Shown piece by piece: positions 27,138 through 35,269 of a stretch of DNA of 40,315 bases. Both the position numbers and the translations under genes were made by a program. The notes beneath the pieces are model-generated. The model was not told where the DNA came from, made no database searches, and saw nothing but the letters and a program-made list of their open reading frames with translations. The stretch is from Myxococcus xanthus (GTDB lineage Bacteria; Myxococcota; Myxococcia; Myxococcales; Myxococcaceae), in the NCBI RefSeq assembly GCF_013116825.1, contig NZ_JABFNS010000088.1, positions 1-40,315 of the forward strand. Direction: 5' to 3'. How positions within the stretch are numbered: the first letter of the stretch is position 1; the number at the start of each line of letters is the position of its first letter.

Positions 27138-28514
27138 TCAGGGCCGCGAAGCCGTGACCCAGACGCCGGGCCTGGGGCGCAGGGTGATGGCGGGCATGGG
27201 GTGGATGACCTGGCCCGGCGTCAGGTTCAGCCGGACGCGTTGGAGCAGGGTGGCCAGCACCAATACCAACTCCATCATCGCGAACTGGTTGCCGATGCAC
27301 TGACGTGGCCCACCGCCGAAAGGGAACCAGGCGAAGCGTGGACGCGCCTGCTCCCGTTCGGGAAGGAAGCGATCCGGGTCGAAGCCTTCGGGATTGTCCC
27401 AGATGCTCGGGTGCCGGTGTGTCACCCAGGGGGCGAGCAACAGATGGGCGCCTTTGGGAATCCGGAATCCGCCCAGGAGGTCCTCCTCGGTGGCGATTCG
27501 AGAGAGGGCCCAGGCCGGTGGATAGAGCCGCAAGGATTCGTCCACCACGCGGTGGGTGAGTTCCAGCCGGGGCAGGTCCTCGTGCGTGGGGGGGCGGCCA
27601 CCCAGCTCACGTGCCAGCTCCGACTCCATGTCCCTGCGCACCCCCGGGTGTTGGGACAACAGCATGATGGTCCATGCCAGCGCGCTCGCCGTCGTTTCGT
27701 GGCCGGCGAGCAGCAGGGTCAGGACCTCGTCGCGGAGCTGCGCGTCGCTCATCCGCTCGCCCGTGTCGTCGTCGTGTGCCTCCATCATCATCTGCAGCAG
27801 GTCGTGGTGCTCACCGCTCTCGCGCCGTCGCCTCGCGATGATGCCGTGCACCACGCGGTTGAGGCTGCCGACGTCTCGCTCGAACCGCCGATGGGCGGGA
27901 AGCGGAAGGCGCAAGGAAAGCGGCACGGGTTGTGTGAGCCGCTTGTAGACAAACACTTGCAGCCGGCTCATCACCGTCGCGATGTCATGCGCGGCGCCGC
28001 TGACATCGGCGCCGAACAGTGTCGTGCTGGCGATGCGAAGCGCCAGGCGGGTGAAGTCCTCGGCCACATTGAACGCGGCGCCCGTGTCGGCGCGGGCCTC
28101 CAGCGTGGCGGCGAGGTCCGCAGCCGCGTCCACCATGGTCCTCGTGAAGCCCGCGACCCGTTGGCGATGGAAAGCCGGTTGCGCGAGCCGGCGCTGCCGC
28201 AGCCAATGGTCCCCCTCGCTGGTGAGCAGGCCGTGGCCCAGCAGTTCTTGAAGCACCCTGAAGCCGCGCGACTGCTTGCTGTAGTTGCGCGCATGGTCTT
28301 GAAGGACGTGGCGCACGCCATCCGGGTGCGCCACCAGGACGAGGTCGGCGGGCCCCATGGGGAGGCGCACCACGTCGCCGTATTCCCGCACCTGGGCTTG
28401 CAGGAAGTGGAGCGGGTCCTTTCTCAGGGCACGGAGATGTCCGATCAGCGGGGCTCCTGGTGACAGGGGCGGAAGGGGCGCGGCGGTGGACGCACCCGCT
28501 GGATGGATGGACAT
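27138..28514 (-). CDS. Cytochrome P450
   Basis: 458-residue heme-thiolate monooxygenase, soluble (no N-terminal anchor). All P450 landmarks are present: C-helix W104 and R108 in HWLRQRR, I-helix AGHETT (270-275) with the oxygen-activating acid/Thr, the ExxR pair E326/R329 in ESLR, and the heme loop FPFGGGPRQCIGNQFA with the ligand C406. The overall pattern resembles the CYP102/CYP4-like fatty-acid or terpenoid hydroxylases rather than actinobacterial CYP105s, though this is a general impression. The ATG at 28514 is supported by AGGGAG about 9 nt upstream. No ferredoxin or reductase gene is adjacent, so it must draw electrons from elsewhere. The substrate is unknown. Confidence 0.95.
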   Translation of the reverse strand: MSIHPAGASTAAPLPPLSPGAPLIGHLRALRKDPLHFLQAQVREYGDVVRLPMGPADLVLVAHPDGVRHVLQDHARNYSKQSRGFRVLQELLGHGLLTSEGDHWLRQRRLAQPAFHRQRVAGFTRTMVDAAADLAATLEARADTGAAFNVAEDFTRLALRIASTTLFGADVSGAAHDIATVMSRLQVFVYKRLTQPVPLSLRLPLPAHRRFERDVGSLNRVVHGIIARRRRESGEHHDLLQMMMEAHDDDTGERMSDAQLRDEVLTLLLAGHETTASALAWTIMLLSQHPGVRRDMESELARELGGRPPTHEDLPRLELTHRVVDESLRLYPPAWALSRIATEEDLLGGFRIPKGAHLLLAPWVTHRHPSIWDNPEGFDPDRFLPEREQARPRFAWFPFGGGPRQCIGNQFAMMELVLVLATLLQRVRLNLTPGQVIHPMPAITLRPRPGVWVTASRP

Positions 28515-28657
28515 GGCCGCGAGCTCCCTTCCTGGCAACGAAGCCTCATGCTGGGCATGGGGTGTTCATCCCCGGCGGCGAGCGCATCCGGGCCCGGCTC
28601 CGGCCCGTTGGAGGGCGCACGCTGGCGGACTACCATTGGCCTTTTCTTGACGAGGGA

Positions 28658-29077
28658 ATGCTCTTGGAAACCCTGTTCCGAAATGGCCGCCTGGCGCTCG
28701 CCGCCGTGCTCGTCCTGGCCCTGTCGCCCATGGCCCTGGCCGCCGCGGGCAGTCCGCAACTCCAGGCCTTCTTCCAGCAGGACCTGACCAGCGCTGACTA
28801 CCAGCAGAAGGTCTACTCGCGCGTCGCGGGGAAGTGGCGGCAACCCGGTGCCAAGGGGACGCCCGGTCTGGGGAAGAAGACGGTGGTCCGGGCCGTGATT
28901 GGCCGGGACGGCAAGCTCCTCTCCGCCGACGTTTCCACGGAGTCCGGTTCGAAGACGTGGGATGCCGCCGCGCTGTCAGCCGTGAAGAAGGCGGCGCCCT
29001 TCCCGCCGCTGCCGGCGAGCTTCCCCGGCGCCACGCTGGACGCCCACTTCCACGTAGCCTGGGTGGCCGGGCCCTGA
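28658..29077 (+). CDS. Exported TonB-C-like protein
   Basis: 139-residue protein with a signal peptide (about residues 1-31, ending SPMALAAAG). The rest is a single domain of the TonB C-terminal type: '[44 protein letters not shown]' has the expected V.i..dG.l....v..sSG...lD.aAl.av..a.PfpPlP pattern. It lacks the TonB inner-membrane anchor and Pro-rich spacer, so it should be a free periplasmic domain rather than an energy transducer. The ATG at 28658 directly follows GAGGGA, a tight spacing; the upstream reading frame is not convincing. It is divergent from the P450 gene and 20 nt upstream of deoD, so it could share a transcript with it. Confidence 0.82.
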   Translation: MLLETLFRNGRLALAAVLVLALSPMALAAAGSPQLQAFFQQDLTSADYQQKVYSRVAGKWRQPGAKGTPGLGKKTVVRAVIGRDGKLLSADVSTESGSKTWDAAALSAVKKAAPFPPLPASFPGATLDAHFHVAWVAGP

Positions 29078-29083
29078 GCGCGG

Positions 29084-29091
29084 TATATGGT
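29084..29091 (+). promoter_or_regulatory. TATA-like box just before deoD
   Basis: TATATGGT lies within the 20 bp between the upstream stop codon and the deoD ATG (29098), which has no Shine-Dalgarno sequence. It would give a leaderless or nearly leaderless deoD mRNA. Confidence 0.35.
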
Positions 29092-29097
29092 GCGCCC

Positions 29098-29817
29098 ATG
29101 GCGACTCCTCATATCTCCGCTGCCCCTGGCGACTTCGCTGACGTGGTCCTCATGCCTGGCGACCCGCTCCGCGCTCGTTACATCTCCGACCGCTTCCTGG
29201 AAGGTGCCCGCGAGGTCACCTCCGTGCGCAACATGCTCGGCTTCACCGGGACCTTCCGGGGCCGGCGCGTGTCGGTGATGGGGCACGGCATGGGCGTTCC
29301 CTCCATCTCCATCTACGCCACCGAGCTCATCAAGACGTATGGGGCGCGCGTCCTCATCCGCGTGGGCAGCTGCGGCGCGCTGAGCACCGACGTGAAGGTC
29401 CGGGAGGTCATCGTCGCGACAGGGGCCGGTACGGACTCCAACGTGAATCGGATGCGGCTGATGGGGCATGACTTCGCCGCGGTGGCGGACTTCACGCTCG
29501 CGCGTCGGGCCGTGGAGGCGGCGGAGCGGCGCAACAAGCCTGTGCGCGCCGGCCCCGTCTTCACCTCCGACCTCTTCTACCACCCGCAGGCGCAGCTCAA
29601 CGCCACCCTGGCGCGGATGGGGGTCCTGGCCGTCGAGATGGAGGTCGCCGGCCTCTACGGCGTGGCCGCGGAGTCGGGCGCGCGCGCGCTGGGGCTGCTC
29701 ACGGTGTCGGACCACATCATCACCGGGGAGAGTCTCACGCCGCAGGAGCGGCAGACGACGTTCGACGAGATGATTGAGCTCGCCCTGGACGTCGCACACG
29801 CCGAACCCACGCCGTAG
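29098..29817 (+). CDS. deoD: Purine-nucleoside phosphorylase, DeoD type
   Basis: Hexameric enzyme that splits purine (deoxy)nucleosides with phosphate into base and (deoxy)ribose-1-phosphate in purine salvage. The 239-residue product has the length of E. coli DeoD and aligns along its whole length by eye: [59 protein letters not shown], the ribose-binding [14 protein letters not shown] and the catalytic-Asp motif TVSDHI. The start is fixed by the conserved ATPHI N-terminus. A hairpin lies 19 nt past the stop. Confidence 0.96.
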   Translation: MATPHISAAPGDFADVVLMPGDPLRARYISDRFLEGAREVTSVRNMLGFTGTFRGRRVSVMGHGMGVPSISIYATELIKTYGARVLIRVGSCGALSTDVKVREVIVATGAGTDSNVNRMRLMGHDFAAVADFTLARRAVEAAERRNKPVRAGPVFTSDLFYHPQAQLNATLARMGVLAVEMEVAGLYGVAAESGARALGLLTVSDHIITGESLTPQERQTTFDEMIELALDVAHAEPTP

Positions 29818-29835
29818 CGCCTTGTTGGTGGGCAG

Positions 29836-29855
29836 GCGGGCAGGGGCCTGTCCGC
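29836..29855 (+). terminator. Candidate terminator after deoD
   Basis: 8-bp stem (29836-29843 with 29848-29855, one G-T pair) with a GGGC loop, 19 nt beyond the deoD stop. There is no T-run. Confidence 0.5.
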
Positions 29856-29923
29856 TCTGAAGGTACGAGCGGGCCGCTCTCGGAGCGCTTTCCAGCGCCG
29901 GGGGCGGCCAGATTTCCCGGACG

Positions 29924-31681
29924 GTGCTTTGTGCCCAGCCGGATTCCGGGCCATCCTCCGGCCCGGTGCGTTACCCAATCTGGCTCCTCCTCGTTTGCGC
30001 CGGCTGTGCCGCGCGTATCTCCCCCCACGCTGGCACTGCGCCGGCCGCCGCCGTGCGTGCCCAGGACTCCGTCCCCGTGGCCGCCGCCGAGCCGCTACCC
30101 GAGGCTCCTCCGCTGGCGTCCGCTTCCGCCACCGAGCCGGTAGCCCCGGTGGCGGAGGCTGCTTCCGCGCCCACATCCACCGCGGAGGACTGCGCGTTGA
30201 GCGCGGAGGACCTGGAGTCCGAGGAGGAGGAGCTGGCCGAGGGCGAGGGCGACGACGGCGAGAAGGAGACGCCGGACGCCGTGGCCGCGGGCGCCGCTTC
30301 GACAGGGCCGCTCTACACGGCTGACATCTCCGATGAGGAGCTGGCGCGGCAGTGGAAGGACGAGATTGCCTCGCTGGGCTCCATGGCCGTGGGCTTCGCG
30401 CACAGCGGCCGGCTGGTGAACGCCAGGCAGTTCCCCCAGGGGGACGACTGGATTGTCGTCACTCCCGCGGGCGCCTGGGCCACCGAGGAGACCGTCAACT
30501 ACCTGGCCGACGCCATCCGCGACGTGCGCGCCCGCTTCCCGAATGCGCCCCCGCTGCGGGTCAACGGGATGAGCCACAAGGAGGGCGGCTACATGCGCCC
30601 TCACAAGAGCCACCAGAACGGCCGTGACGTGGACGTGGGCTTCTACTACCCGACGGTGGACCCCATCCGGACCCGCGCGCGCGAGCACGTCATTGACGTG
30701 GCCATGAACTGGGAGTTCATCCGCTCGGTGCTCGTGAAGACGGACGTGCAGATGATTCTCGTCGACCGTCGCGTGCGGAAGGTCATCTACGACCACGCCG
30801 TGCGCGCGGGCGAGGACAAGGCGTGGTTGGCCTCGATTTTCAATGACGGCCCCACGGGCATCGTCCGGCATGCCCGCGGCCACCGCGACCACTTCCACAT
30901 CCGCTTCCACAACCCGCGTGCCCAGGAGCTGGGCCGCCGGGTGCAGCCGTTCCTGGCGCTCCAGCCGGAGCACAATGTGACGACGCACCGCATCCGGAAC
31001 GGTGACACGCTGGGCGGCATCGCGCTCAAGTACGGGTCGTCGGTGGCGATGATCAAGAAGGCCAACCGGATGAAGAACAACTTCCTGCGCGCGGGGAACC
31101 GGCTGTCCGTGCCCCTGCGCGGGCCCTGCACGCACTGCCCGATGCCGCCGCCGCTCGTGCTGCCCACCCGGCGCCTGCCGCCGAACGTGGTGGCGCCGAC
31201 GATGGTTGCCGCCGCTCCCGCGGCGAAGGCGGAGAATGGTTGTGTCCGGACTGCGGGGGCTGTGGCGCAGGGGGCGGCCACCGTCGTTCCCGCGGTGGGC
31301 GCGGCCTCCGTCGAGGCGGCATCGACTGTGTTGTCCTCCGCGCCCGTTGGGGAGTCGACTCCGGTGGTGACGTCGGCTGTGGGGAACTCCGTGGATGCGG
31401 CCGCGGTGAAGCCCGCTGGAGGGACATCCATCAATGTGGCTTCGCCGGTGAAGCCCGCGAACGCCGTCAACGTGGCGTCGGCGGTGGTCCCCGCCGCGGC
31501 GGAAGGTGCCTCGGCGACGACGCCTGCCGCCACGAATACCGCGGTGGCGCAGCCCGCTTCCGCCAAGGTGGCTCCGGCGGAGCAGACCGCTGCGTCCAGC
31601 CCGGTTCCGGCGGTGCAGCCCACCGTCGTACCGACTCGCGAGAAGGGCGAGGGCGCCGTGGGCATCACTCACGGCCGCTGA
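29924..31681 (+). CDS. MepA-type murein endopeptidase lipoprotein with LysM domain and long low-complexity tail
   Basis: 585-residue envelope protein. A hydrophobic segment with a CAGC lipobox (Cys28) follows a GTG start at 29924; a GTG at 29966 (VRYPIWLLLVCAGC) would give a very short signal and is an alternative. An acidic linker (about 90-120) precedes a penicillin-insensitive murein endopeptidase domain (about 130-345): HKSHQNGRDVDVGF with ligands H230 and D237, and GHRDHFHIRF with H320, H323 and H325, the same spacing as E. coli MepA. Such LAS peptidases cut the D-Ala-mDAP cross-link. A LysM module (about 354-398) should bind glycan strands. The last 180 residues are Ala/Val/Pro/Thr-rich without Cys motifs and probably disordered. 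A strong terminator follows. Confidence 0.92.
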   Translation: MLCAQPDSGPSSGPVRYPIWLLLVCAGCAARISPHAGTAPAAAVRAQDSVPVAAAEPLPEAPPLASASATEPVAPVAEAASAPTSTAEDCALSAEDLESEEEELAEGEGDDGEKETPDAVAAGAASTGPLYTADISDEELARQWKDEIASLGSMAVGFAHSGRLVNARQFPQGDDWIVVTPAGAWATEETVNYLADAIRDVRARFPNAPPLRVNGMSHKEGGYMRPHKSHQNGRDVDVGFYYPTVDPIRTRAREHVIDVAMNWEFIRSVLVKTDVQMILVDRRVRKVIYDHAVRAGEDKAWLASIFNDGPTGIVRHARGHRDHFHIRFHNPRAQELGRRVQPFLALQPEHNVTTHRIRNGDTLGGIALKYGSSVAMIKKANRMKNNFLRAGNRLSVPLRGPCTHCPMPPPLVLPTRRLPPNVVAPTMVAAAPAAKAENGCVRTAGAVAQGAATVVPAVGAASVEAASTVLSSAPVGESTPVVTSAVGNSVDAAAVKPAGGTSINVASPVKPANAVNVASAVVPAAAEGASATTPAATNTAVAQPASAKVAPAEQTAASSPVPAVQPTVVPTREKGEGAVGITHGR

Positions 31682-31710
31682 CCTGTCCTCCACCGGCCAT
31701 GCAGGCTGGG

Positions 31711-31741
31711 GCCCCGTGTCTCCCATGTGGTGACACGGGGC
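31711..31741 (+). terminator. Strong hairpin terminator after the murein endopeptidase gene
   Basis: 10-bp perfect GC-rich stem (GCCCCGTGTC at 31711-31720, complement at 31732-31741), 11-nt loop, followed by a T-containing stretch (TCGTTCGTT). It is 30 nt beyond the stop. Confidence 0.78.
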
Positions 31742-31761
31742 TCGTTCGTTCCGGAGTGTGG

Positions 31762-31767
31762 TAGGCA
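31762..31767 (+). promoter_or_regulatory. TAnnnA box before the AlkB-type gene
   Basis: TGGTAGGCA at 31759-31767 resembles the extended -10 boxes seen before other genes in this window. It ends 10 nt before the ATG at 31778, which lacks a Shine-Dalgarno sequence. Confidence 0.3.
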
Positions 31768-31777
31768 CGGGCCGTCC

Positions 31778-32659
31778 ATGGCGTTTTCACCGCACAAGGG
31801 CCGCTCGCTGGCCCACAAGGCCCGTCAGCGCTCCCCCGGCCACCATTACAACGCGAGCTTCATGTCCGCCGCCGACCGCGCGGAGACGCTGAGCTGGCTC
31901 GCGACGCTCCACCCGCTGTGGGAAGAGCGCTACTCCAAGCACTTCCCCCCGCCGCCGGGGCAGTCCCAGCGGCGGCTGCTGCGGCCGGTGTACTGGCTCG
32001 GCAACTGGCAGTTCGCGTGTCTCGACTACTACCACCCGCCCAAGGGCATCCTGAACCGGTGCGTCCAGGCCGAGCCCTTTCCGGCGGTGCTCCAGCGCCA
32101 GGTGACGAAAATCGAGGAGCTGGCGCGGCGGATGTACCGCGGGCCGGACATGCCGCCCCGCTGGCACCTCAACACCTGCCTGGTGAACTTCTACGGCAGC
32201 CGGTTGGAGGACGGGCGCTGGGTGGACACCGCCCGAGTGGGCGAGCACAAGGACTTCGAGCCGGGCCCCGTGGCCTCGCTGTCCTTCGGTGAGCGTGCCC
32301 TCATCCAGTTCGTCACGTCCTCCCGCCCCGGCGAACGTGACGCGGTGGTGCTGGAGCAGTGGCTGGATGACGGCTCGCTCCAGCTCTTCGGCGGCGCGCG
32401 CTGGAAGGACCAGACGTTCCACCGCGTGCAGCGGGTGGACACGCGCACAGGCAAGACGCTGGCCCCGGAGCTGCCGGACTTCCGCACCCGCCGCATCAAC
32501 CTGACGTTCCGCTACGTGCCGGACGAACACGTCATCCCGTTCGCCGCGCTCTCCCGCGAGGCACGCGAGGACGTGCGGCCCTACATGGCGAAGCTCGCGC
32601 AGGGCAGCGCCTTCTTCCGCGAGGCCCTCGCGCGCGAGGCGCCGGTCACGCCGGCCTGA
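31778..32659 (+). CDS. AlkB-type 2-oxoglutarate/Fe(II) dioxygenase
   Basis: 293-residue cytosolic dioxygenase. The iron ligands are H157 and D159 (GEHKDFE) and H215 (TFHRVQR). The 2-oxoglutarate-binding signature RxNxTxR of the AlkB family is intact at 239-245 (RINLTFR), and the upstream NFYG (137-140) matches the AlkB NxY loop. E. coli AlkB repairs 1-methyladenine and 3-methylcytosine in DNA and RNA; this protein is longer and belongs to a different branch, so repair of alkylated nucleic acid is likely but demethylation of RNA or protein is possible. The first 45 residues are basic and may help in nucleic-acid binding. Start ATG 31778. It converges on the RhlE-like helicase gene with 18 bp between the stops. 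Confidence 0.9.
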   Translation: MAFSPHKGRSLAHKARQRSPGHHYNASFMSAADRAETLSWLATLHPLWEERYSKHFPPPPGQSQRRLLRPVYWLGNWQFACLDYYHPPKGILNRCVQAEPFPAVLQRQVTKIEELARRMYRGPDMPPRWHLNTCLVNFYGSRLEDGRWVDTARVGEHKDFEPGPVASLSFGERALIQFVTSSRPGERDAVVLEQWLDDGSLQLFGGARWKDQTFHRVQRVDTRTGKTLAPELPDFRTRRINLTFRYVPDEHVIPFAALSREAREDVRPYMAKLAQGSAFFREALAREAPVTPA

Positions 32660-32665
32660 CGCAAG

Positions 32666-32688
32666 GCCGCTCCGCGCCTACGAGCGGC
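32666..32688. terminator. Possible terminator between convergent genes
   Basis: GCCGCTC (32666-32672) pairs with GAGCGGC (32682-32688), 9-nt loop, followed by GCTTT on the plus strand. It overlaps the last codons of the helicase gene on the minus strand, so it serves mainly the AlkB-type gene. Confidence 0.5.
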
Positions 32689-33934
32689 GCTTTCCGTGCG
32701 AGCGCGCGTGCCGTCCCGGTGTCTGGTCCGGCGTGCGCGTCGACTGCCCGTGGTCCTTCTGCGGAGGACCCGGGTCCTTCTGCGCGGCGAGGAAGGCCTC
32801 CCACGCCTCCTTGAAAACGGGGTCCTCGCGCGGCACCTGGACGCGGGGAATCTCCGAGCGCATCAGGTGCTCGATGCGCGTGATGACCTGCCCCTCGCGC
32901 GTGGTGGCGAAGGTGGAGGCGACACCGCTGGCGGCGGCCCGGGCCGTGCGGCCGATGCGGTGCACGTAGTCCTCGGGTGCGTGGGGCAGGTCGTAGTTGA
33001 TGACGTGGCCCACGTCCTCCACGTCGAGCCCGCGCGCCGCGATGTCGGTGGCCACGAGGCAGCGGTAGGTGCCGTTCCGGAAGCCCTCCATGGCCTGCTT
33101 GCGCTGGTTCTGCGTGCGGTCCGCGTGCAGCACCGCGGTCCGGTGTCCCGCGCGCTGGAGCGCCCGCTGGACCTTGTCCACGCGCTCCTTCGCCCGGGTG
33201 AACACCAGCGCCGTCGCCGAGTCCTGGGCCAGCAGGGTGAGCAGCAGCGGCGTCTTCTCCTCGGGGCGGAGGAAGTACAGCCGTTGCTCGGCGCGCTCGG
33301 CGGGCGTGCCGCTGCGGGTGACCTCCAGGCGCACGGGCCTGTACAGCCGGCTCTTGGCGAAGCGGGTGACGTCGGGCCCGAGCGTCGCGGAGAACAGCAG
33401 CGTCTGCCGGCGGCGAGGCAGGTGGGCGACGATGCGTTCGAGCTGCGGCAGGAAGCCCATGTCGAGCATCCGGTCCGCTTCATCCAGCACGAGCGCTTCC
33501 AGGTGCGGGAAGCGGATGGCGGTGTTCTCCATCAGGTCCACCAGCCGCCCGGGCGTGGCGATGACGAAGGAGGGCAGCGTCTTCAGGGTGTTGACCTGCG
33601 CGCCCATGTCCTCACCGCCAATGACGGTGGCGTGCGTGAGGCGGCGGGGCTCCGCGAAGAAGCGCACCGGCTCCGCGATTTGCTGGACCAGCTCACGCGT
33701 GGGGGCCAGCACCAGCGCGAGCGTGCCCTTCTTCCCCGCGAGCCGTTCCACCAGGGGGAGGACATACGCGGCCGTCTTGCCCGTACCGGTGGCCGCGCAG
33801 CCGATGACATCCCTCCCGGCGAGCGCTGGAGGGATGGCCTGCTGCTGGATGGGCGTGGGCTGCGTGAAACGCGCGCGGCGCAGGGCGCCCAGCGTCTCCC
33901 GCGAGAGGCCCAGATTGTCGAAGGTGTCGCTCAC
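32678..33934 (-). CDS. rhlE: DEAD-box ATP-dependent RNA helicase, RhlE type
   Basis: 418-residue RNA helicase. Motifs in order: Q motif FTQPTPIQ (Q30), Walker A ATGTGKT (48-54), PTRELVQQ, TPGR, DEAD (151-154), SAT (182-184), ARGLDVEDV and HRIGRTAR. The C-terminal 50 residues are basic and Gln/Ser/Pro-rich (ending GRHARSHGKRRS) and probably bind RNA non-specifically, as in other RhlE proteins. Likely roles are ribosome assembly and mRNA turnover, especially in the cold; this is by family only. The start is GTG at 33934 without a Shine-Dalgarno sequence. A GTGGTACCCC box 6 nt upstream may be the promoter. It is divergent from the PIN-domain gene. Confidence 0.94.
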   Translation of the reverse strand: MSDTFDNLGLSRETLGALRRARFTQPTPIQQQAIPPALAGRDVIGCAATGTGKTAAYVLPLVERLAGKKGTLALVLAPTRELVQQIAEPVRFFAEPRRLTHATVIGGEDMGAQVNTLKTLPSFVIATPGRLVDLMENTAIRFPHLEALVLDEADRMLDMGFLPQLERIVAHLPRRRQTLLFSATLGPDVTRFAKSRLYRPVRLEVTRSGTPAERAEQRLYFLRPEEKTPLLLTLLAQDSATALVFTRAKERVDKVQRALQRAGHRTAVLHADRTQNQRKQAMEGFRNGTYRCLVATDIAARGLDVEDVGHVINYDLPHAPEDYVHRIGRTARAAASGVASTFATTREGQVITRIEHLMRSEIPRVQVPREDPVFKEAWEAFLAAQKDPGPPQKDHGQSTRTPDQTPGRHARSHGKRRS

Positions 33935-34016
33935 GGCTTGGGGGTACCACGTCGCGAGGCCTCGTGGGAAAGGGCCTCACGGGGCAGGCACCGTGATTCC
34001 CGCCCGCCAGGAGGGC

Positions 34017-34493
34017 ATGATGGCCGGATTGGAACACCTGATGCCCTTCACACCGCTGCCGGTGGTCCTGGATACCAACGTGGTTCTGGACCTCTTCGTG
34101 TTCGATGACCCCTACACACGCCCGCTGGCCGAGGCCCTGGCGGCGGGGACGCTGACGGCCTGGACGGACGCGGACACGCTGGCGGAGCTGGGCTACGTGC
34201 TGGCCTCGCGCAACTTTCAACCCGGCCTGGGGGCGCCCCAGCGGACCGCTGCGTTCGAGCGGTACCGGGCCCAGGTCCACATGGCGCCGTCCGCCGAGTC
34301 CGCGCCCATGCCGTCATTGCCCCGCTGCCGGGACCGGGACGACCAGAAGTTCCTGAGCCTGGCCGCGCGAGCCGGAGCGGCGTGGCTGGTGAGCAAGGAC
34401 AAGCGGGTGTTGTCCATGGCGGACCGGGCGGGCCTGTCTTTCGCCATCCTCACGCCGCGGCAGGCCGTGGCCCGCCTACCACCCAGGGGGTAG
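34017..34493 (+). CDS. PIN-domain protein (putative toxin-like ribonuclease)
   Basis: 158-residue PIN-domain protein of the 'putative toxin component, PIN family' group. Acidic residues expected at the metal site are present: Asp in VVLDTNVVLDLF (residues 16-27), Glu in TLAELGYVL, Asp in RCRDRDDQKFLSLA, and SKDKR near the C-terminus. PIN proteins usually cleave RNA. No antitoxin-sized gene is adjacent on either side, so it is either a solitary nuclease or has a remote partner. AGGAGG runs into the start: ATG 34017 is one base away and the second ATG at 34020 has a better 4-nt spacing, so the protein may begin at Met2. Confidence 0.88.
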   Translation: MMAGLEHLMPFTPLPVVLDTNVVLDLFVFDDPYTRPLAEALAAGTLTAWTDADTLAELGYVLASRNFQPGLGAPQRTAAFERYRAQVHMAPSAESAPMPSLPRCRDRDDQKFLSLAARAGAAWLVSKDKRVLSMADRAGLSFAILTPRQAVARLPPRG

Positions 34494-34564
34494 ATACACG
34501 CCGCCCGCTCCGGAACATCTTTCGCGTCGAGCTGCACATTCACTCGATTTCCAAGCGAGAGAAC

Positions 34565-35191
34565 ATGTTCCGGATTGCGATGGTCGTGGCGCTGGCCCTG
34601 TCCACCTTCGTTGGTTGCGGTGGCGATGACGACAACCCTGACGGCACGCCGCAGAAGGTGCAGTGTGATGCCTCGAACTGCGCGGGCTGCTGCTTCAACA
34701 ATGTCTGTCAGACGGGGACGTCGACCTCCGCGTGCGGCAAGGCAGGGGCCACGTGTCGGGCGTGTGGCACCGCGCAGGTGTGCAAGGCGGACCAGACCTG
34801 CGGCGTGGACCCGGAGGGTGTCTGGCGCGTCCAGCCCGTCTCCGCCCAGATTGCCACCAGCAACAATGGCTCGGCGTGGGACGCTGACAGCTCACCGCCG
34901 GACGTGTTCCTCGAGATGGCCTGCCCGGGAGGAACGTCCGTGTTCATCTCGGACGTGGTGCAGAGCTACACGCCGGCGTGGACCACGGGCGGGTGTACGG
35001 CGCGAGCGAGCCAGTTGATGGCGGAGCAGTGGGCCTTCCGCATCTGGGACGAGGACCTGGCGTCCGACGACACCATCACGGATGTCCTGGGCATGCGCTT
35101 CACCGAGCAGCACTTCGCCGCGGGTACCGTCACCATCGGTGCTTCTGGCGGCATGACGTCGCTGACGGTGCAACTCCAGAAGCAGCCCTGA
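34565..35191 (+). CDS. Cys-rich lipoprotein
   Basis: 208-residue lipoprotein with signal peptide MFRIAMVVALALSTFVGC (lipidated Cys18) and an Asp/Asn linker. Residues about 33-80 hold a knot of eleven Cys in the spacing CDASNCAGCC...C...CG..G..CRACG....C...QTC, a pattern common in myxobacterial surface lipoproteins. The C-terminal part (about 85-208), with 'VWRVQPVSAQI', 'PPDVFLEMACPGG' and 'AFRIWDEDLASDDTI', has the look of a C2-like beta sandwich with an acidic loop that might bind calcium. Both domain calls are impressions. The ATG at 34565 is preceded by GAGAG at 3-7 nt. It lies 71 bp after the PIN gene. Confidence 0.82.
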   Translation: MFRIAMVVALALSTFVGCGGDDDNPDGTPQKVQCDASNCAGCCFNNVCQTGTSTSACGKAGATCRACGTAQVCKADQTCGVDPEGVWRVQPVSAQIATSNNGSAWDADSSPPDVFLEMACPGGTSVFISDVVQSYTPAWTTGGCTARASQLMAEQWAFRIWDEDLASDDTITDVLGMRFTEQHFAAGTVTIGASGGMTSLTVQLQKQP

Positions 35192-35210
35192 GTCCGGGGA
35201 CTGAATCGCA

Positions 35211-35247
35211 CACGGCGGCTCCGGACAGGGTCGCCGGGTCCGCCGTG
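35211..35247. terminator. Possible bidirectional terminator
   Basis: CACGGCGG (35211-35218) pairs with CCGCCGTG (35240-35247), and an inner CCGG/CCGG pair (35221-35224 with 35234-35237) extends the structure. It lies between the convergent stops at 35191 and 35270. Confidence 0.5.
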
Positions 35248-35269
35248 GGCGTCGATACGCTCAGGCGGC

